From positions 103,501-167,500 of the forward strand of contig JAODUO010000435.1 of assembly GCA_025642075.2 (NCBI GenBank): 64,000 bases of DNA. The letters run 5' to 3'. Every line of letters begins with the position of its first letter. The stretch's first letter is position 1. Positions 59,460 through 64,000 of the stretch are shown in pieces. A model generated the notes under the pieces. It worked only from the letters and a program-made list of their open reading frames with translations. It ran no database searches and was not told the origin of the DNA. A program made the position numbers and the translations under genes. Source of the DNA: Ridgeia piscesae. Taxonomy: Eukaryota; Annelida; Polychaeta; Sabellida; Siboglinidae.

Positions 59460-59680
59460 CTTATTAGAGGTGCAGTGCCTAGATTGTTGGACCCCAAAAC
59501 AAGAGAACCCAGGTTGAAATCCCGTACTGCTATGTTGAACATTGGGCAAATTCATTCACTCTATGTTGCTTTGGTAGGTCACTCAGTTGTATGAATGTGT
59601 ACCTGGCTACAGACAGTGGTGGATATTTGCAAAATATTAGTATTTGTGCATTAAATAAGAACTTATCTTTGTAAATGTTC
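59460..59680 (+). mobile_element. tRNA-derived SINE, family A, copy 5
   Basis: A tRNA-like head with B box 'caggttgaaatcccg' (about 59512), the family body 'cactcagttgtatgaatgtgtacctggctacagac', and the tail 'aataagaacttatcttt'. Confidence 0.72.
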
Positions 59681-60182
59681 TATACATAATTGCAACTTCA
59701 GAAGTTACACTGCTTATGTAGTCATTGCATGTGAAACATCTTAAGGTTAATTTTCCATAAACCGTATACATTTTCTGGTGTTTCTTTCAAACAGAATTGT
59801 GTTGACAAAGTTGTTATATTCTTACATTGATGGTTACAGGTGTATTTATAAAATTAAATGACAACTTGTCTGTTTAAGAATTCTGGTGCTTTGGTGCTAC
59901 AGTGTATGTCAATTTCTGGTGAAAGCTAGAGCGTACTTTGTTTGATTTTGATAAATGTACTATGATAAATGGTGATATTGTCCCATTTAAAGGGAAATAC
60001 AGCGGATTTGTTGTAATGGTTTGATAGAAGTATAGGTTATGGAAATAGATTTTGGAAATAGATTTTGGAAGATCTATTGATTGTTGTTTGTTTTCTGAAA
60101 AATAGTCATCTTGTAAATATTCCTTATAGGTTAGCTAGGTGTTATGAAACTGTCGTATGTGTGAGGACATGAGGGCATCTTT

Positions 60183-60222
60183 GCGTGCGTGCTTGCGTGC
60201 GTGCGTGCGTGCGTGCGTGACA
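60183..60222. repeat. (GCGT)n microsatellite
   Basis: A short tetranucleotide tract with one 'gctt' interruption. Confidence 0.9.
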
Positions 60223-60374
60223 AGAAGAGAGCAGTGACTGAGTCAGTGTAGACAGAAGGCTGCCGACAGGAGAATGCATTGATCCAACGGTGAATACAGA
60301 TGATTGCTGACAAATTGCATTGTGTAATATATTTATGACTTATCAGACGTCTGCCATGTCTAGCAAGACAGTGC

Positions 60375-60790
60375 GTTTAGTGAGACACTTGGTGCGTTTA
60401 GTGGGCACTGGTGTGTTTAGTGAGGAACTGGTCTATTTACTGAGGCACTGGTGTATTTTGTGAGGCACTGGTGTATTTTGTGAGGCACTGGTGTATTTTG
60501 TGAGGGACTGGCATGTTTAGTGAGGCACTCATGTATTTTGTGATGTTCTGGTATATTTATTGAGGCACTGGTGTATTGTGTGAGGCACTGGTATATTTGG
60601 TGAGGCACTGGTGTATTTTGTGAGGCACTGGTGCATTTTGTGATGTTCTGGTGTATTTTTTGAGGCACTGGTGTTTTTATGAGGCACTAGTGTATTTAGT
60701 GAGGCACTAGCTGGTGTATTTAGTGAGGCACTGTGTATGTTTAATGAGGCACTGGCGTTTTTAGTGAGATACTTGATGCATTTAGTGATG
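60375..60790. repeat. 20-bp minisatellite, about 20 copies
   Basis: The unit is approximately gtgtattttgtgaggcactg, 20 bp, with variants 'tttagtgagg' and 'ttgtgatgttctg'. The core TTTAGTGAGGCACTGG is shared with the neighbouring 21-bp array. Confidence 0.93.
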
Positions 60791-60939
60791 GCGAGTCTAG
60801 GGAGGTGCTTCTTTTCAAGCAATATTCAATTCATGCTGAAGGCTGCTGATGGTGGCTGAAATGCTGATGTGAATAGAAACTATGAGTTGTGTAATCATGT
60901 ATGTTGCTTGAATATTATACTTCCGACTTTATGAACATT

Positions 60940-61850
60940 TACTGGGGTAATTTGTACATTCAGTGAGGTAATTGGTGCATTTAGTGAGGTACTTGACCAT
61001 TTAGTGAGGTAATTGGTGAATTCAGTGAGGTATTTGGTGCATTCAGTGAGGTACTTGACACATTTAGTGAGGTATTTGTGCATTCAGTGAGGTATTTGGT
61101 GCATTCAGTGAGGTACTTGACACATTTAGTGAGGTAATTGGTGCATTCAGTGAGGTATTTGGTGCATTCAGTGAGGTACTTGACACATTCAGTGAGGTAA
61201 TTGGTGCATTCAGTGAGGTACTTGACATATTTAGTGAGGTAATTGGTGCATTCAGTGAGGTACTTGACATATTAGTGAGGTATTTGGTGCATTCAGTGAG
61301 GTACTTGACACATTCAGTGAGGTAATTGGTGCATTCAGTGAGGTACTTGACATATTTAGTGAGGTATTTGGTGCATTCAGTGAGGTATTTGGTGCATTAG
61401 TGAGGTACTTGACACATTTAGTGAGGTAATTGGTGCATTCAGTGAGGTATTTGGTGCATTTAGTGAGGTACTTGACACATTTAGTGAGGTATTTGGTGCA
61501 TTTAATGAGGTACTTGACATATATACAGGTACTTGACACATTTAATGAGGTACTTGACATATATACAGGTACTTGACACATTTAGTGATGTATTTGACAT
61601 ATATACAGGTACTTGACACATTTAGTGATGTATTTGACATATATACAGGTACTTGACACATTTAGTGAGGTACTTGACATATATACAGGTACTTGACACA
61701 TTTAGTGATGTATTTGACATATATACAGGTACTTACACATTTAGTGAGGTACTTGACATATATACAGGTACTTGACACATTTTGTGAGGTACTTGACATA
61801 TATACAGGTACTTAACATGAGGTACTTGACATATATACTGAGGTTCTTGT
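60940..61850. repeat. 21-bp minisatellite with ~40-bp higher-order part
   Basis: Units alternate 'attcagtgaggtaattggtgc' and 'atttagtgaggtacttgacac' (21 bp each). From 61510 to 61830 they are replaced by about 40-bp composite units 'ggtacttgacatatataca' + 'ggtacttgacacatttagtga'. Homology to the 20-bp array is visible in 'TTTAGTGAGG'. Confidence 0.93.
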
Positions 61851-62255
61851 CGCACACAGTGAGCCCCTGCCTGCTGGAGGTGCTGGCCGTCTACATCAGG
61901 TAGCCGTGTGTCACAGGATATTACAGATATTTAGCTGTCTGATGTCGCCAGTGATTGGGTTAATAAACCAACAAGCGTGTCATGAGAACTGGCAGCTCGT
62001 GGCGATCAAATAAATCATGCTTGGACTTGTGTCACAGCTCACTACGCTTGCTGTGATATAGACGTCTCACAGACAGCCATAGTGCGAGATCTGAAAAATA
62101 CATAGTTCACATGCAAGAATACATGCATGTACATCAGCACATTATTGCATGTTTGCATGCATGCATCCAGGCATGCATGAATGGATACTTTCTAGTTTTC
62201 TAGTTGTTTCCTACATTTGGCAGGGTTCTATTAACTGACTAGTCTGTATATACTG
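61851..62255. other. Unique sequence
   Basis: I see no gene. A 'gcatgcatgcat' patch lies at about 62155-62170. Confidence 0.5.
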
Positions 62256-62256
62256 T

Positions 62257-62552
62257 GGGGAGCAGTGGTCGCGCGGTAGAGCGCCGGACTGTCAATCGAG
62301 GGGACTGTGGTTCAATCCCACCTACCGCCGTTTCGAAACGTAGGCAATTTCTTCACCCCACATTTGCCTTTCGGAAGAGACACTAAAAGCCGGTGGTCCC
62401 TTCTGTCTGGTGTCTATGCCAGGGGAAGTAAAAGATCCCACACAGGGGGTAAATGTGTAACCTGTAGTGGACTCACAAATTCTAGAGAAGAACAACTCCT
62501 GCGTTAGCCCAAGTTTGGGCTGTTTGTCGGTAATTATCTAAGACCTAAGTTA
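62257..62552 (+). mobile_element. tRNA-derived SINE, family B, copy 3
   Basis: Head 'ggggagcagtggtcgcgcgg', B box GTGGTTCAATCCC, body 'cggaagagacactaaaagccggtgg', and 3' end 'aattatctaagacctaag'. The anticodon-loop position reads ctGTCaa, hinting at a tRNA-Asp-like ancestor. It is the cleanest head of the three copies. Confidence 0.9.
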
Positions 62553-62939
62553 CAATGTTATGATCTTACTAGGTCTCATTGAACTAGTCGGCCTTTTCCA
62601 GATAATTAAATGTATAAAAATGGCATGTCTTTATGACCGGAGCGTTCAGGTGTTGCATATTCATCTGCAGAACCTCTCCACCTTGAACAGTTTCAATAGA
62701 GACTTGTCATTCATTAGCTACCTGGAAAGCGTGGAGCTGTGTGTATTGGACCGCGACACTGTTGTGTCACACTTCAGTGATCTTGTACTCCCTATCAATT
62801 GTGCTTCGGGTTGACAGAGTTAAGTAGCACTAAACACCTGCTTGTCTTGTCTGCCACTTAAAGGTCCATGCTCTGTTCGATTTTCCACTTGTTTCGTTTC
62901 CACCTAATATTAATTAAATGGGTGTGGAAACATTTAAAC

Positions 62940-63475
62940 ATAGCATTATTAGGATACAATCCAACACCGTGCAGCTCGCTTCATCACTGGAGACTGCCGC
63001 TCTAGACACCCAGGATCTGTCACAACCGTGCTCACCAACCTTAACATCGGCACATTAGATACATTAGATAATAGACCAAAGACTAACATTTATGTACCAA
63101 ACCGTTAAAGGATCTATCCCAGCCCTCTCCACTGAAATATTCTTCCGGCCCCAAAAAACAAACAAAGGACACATTCAGCCTAAGCACTTCCCAGATCATG
63201 TAGCCTCACATTTTTTCCAACAATCAACAACACCAGATGTTTCATAGTACCTACAGCCCACACTGAACAATTTAAGAATAATTTTTTGGTAAAACAATAG
63301 CCGACTGGAACCAACTAAACGAGTCGCAGGTCCAGGCTGAAACCATAACTGACTTCAGTCGCCTGACCTGCGGCTCAAACACTCAATAACATGCGCACAC
63401 ACCCCCGTCATATATAATAGCCAATATTGGCTCCTTACAACGTATCCCATTCAGATTCAGATATATGACCAGGAT
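62940..63475 (+). pseudogene. CR1/Jockey-like LINE ORF2 C-terminal end and 3' tail
   Basis: One frame reads AARFITGDCRSRHPGSVTTV and LTNLNIGTLD. After a frameshift, TVKGSIPALSTEIF, then HIQPKHFPDHVASHFF, CFIVPTAHTEQFKNNFLVK, and in another frame DWNQLNESQVQAETITDFSR. This is the classical C-terminal region of CR1/Jockey-type LINE polymerases (A.RF....Y.....VT..L..L....L..RR). A 3' UTR-like stretch with 'attcagattcagatata' follows. Stops and frameshifts mark it as dead and 5'-truncated. Confidence 0.8.
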
Positions 63476-64000
63476 TTGATGAGCATGATGCCGTGGTATA
63501 TTTTAAGTAATTTCTCATACTTGGATATCGGACGTTGACCACATATTACACTCAAACTGCATTTGGTTTGACCAGCTCCTTAAATCTACTCAATGTAAAT
63601 GTTAGATGTTTCACGATTTATTTCATCAATAGGTATTTTGGTGTGAAAATAAGAGTGGTGCTACATTATTATATATGGTAGGCAGTACAACAGATCAAAT
63701 AAATATGTTGTACACAAAATAAAAAGATAAATTACATTAGGATGATTTATAACAAATGAAAGCCTTTTAAATGGTGCGGTGTGGTATTTGAAACTGGGAA
63801 TTCCTCTTAGTTTCAGAAATTCCTAGCCATTTCTTGTGCTGTTACGTTTCAAATCAGTCATCAAGAAATTCAAATTGACGAAGCCGAATGACAAGGCATT
63901 CAAAGTGACAGTACTTAAGTGTAACTTTGTTTATTTGAGCATCATTAGAAATAAATTGCGTATCACCAATGGAGTGCATACGAATATGCATGTCATTCCT
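63476..64000. other. AT-rich unique sequence to the window end
   Basis: I see no gene or recognised repeat. Confidence 0.5.

Noticed and set aside
62257..62330. Functional tRNA gene
   Set aside because: Internal Pol III boxes are good, but the stems do not pair properly and the sequence continues into a repeated SINE body seen three times.

Overview
This window is eukaryotic, metazoan nuclear DNA. It is AT-rich, has very few open frames outside tandem repeats, and carries tRNA-derived SINEs, decayed non-LTR retrotransposons, small inverted-repeat DNA transposons and many mini- and microsatellites. The one gene I can identify firmly is the first coding exon of an alpha-neurexin on the + strand (24125-24899). 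It encodes a signal peptide, a first LNS/laminin-G domain and a first EGF module, and ends in a phase-1 splice donor. Neurexin limits the source to an animal. The repeat style (tRNA-SINEs with a 'cactcagctg...aatg.tacctggc' body, CR1- and RTE-like LINE ends) suggests a marine invertebrate, most likely a lophotrochozoan such as a mollusc; this taxonomic guess is weak.

Layout. 1-5500: a large inverted duplication (arms 1-1811 and 3136-5497) containing a broken LINE reverse transcriptase, a tRNA-SINE and long GT/CA tracts. 5560-8500: an L1-like LINE C-terminal fragment, a CpG-richer stretch with a possible pogo/Tigger end, and pyrimidine-rich DNA. 8500-9550: a 27-bp minisatellite joined to a CA tract. 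9550-13300: unique or decayed repeat sequence. 13318-16220: a 2.9-kb, 18-bp G-rich minisatellite that stops exactly at a MITE. 16500-23640: AT-rich sequence, CT-rich and CCCTA tracts, and a 28-bp minisatellite. 23640-24124: a CpG-rich presumed 5' leader of neurexin. 24125-24899: the exon.

From 24900 to the end I find no further convincing neurexin exon, so the window appears to lie inside a first coding intron longer than 39 kb. That intron carries seven of the eight copies of a hAT-like MITE (CATAGCTTTATG termini, 8-bp target duplications), a second TIR-bearing MITE family, two further dispersed repeat families, two tRNA-SINE families, fold-back palindromes, and minisatellites with 41-, 21-, 20- and 21-bp units.

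No operon-like logic applies. The region's job, as far as visible, is the 5' end of a synaptic adhesion gene embedded in repeat-rich DNA. The most interesting signals are the hAT-like MITE family, whose boundaries are proved by nested insertions and perfect target duplications; the near-perfect fold-back at 28270-28659 inside a presumed pre-mRNA; the inverted duplication at the left edge; and minisatellites whose unit lengths are multiples of three and so generate giant false ORFs.
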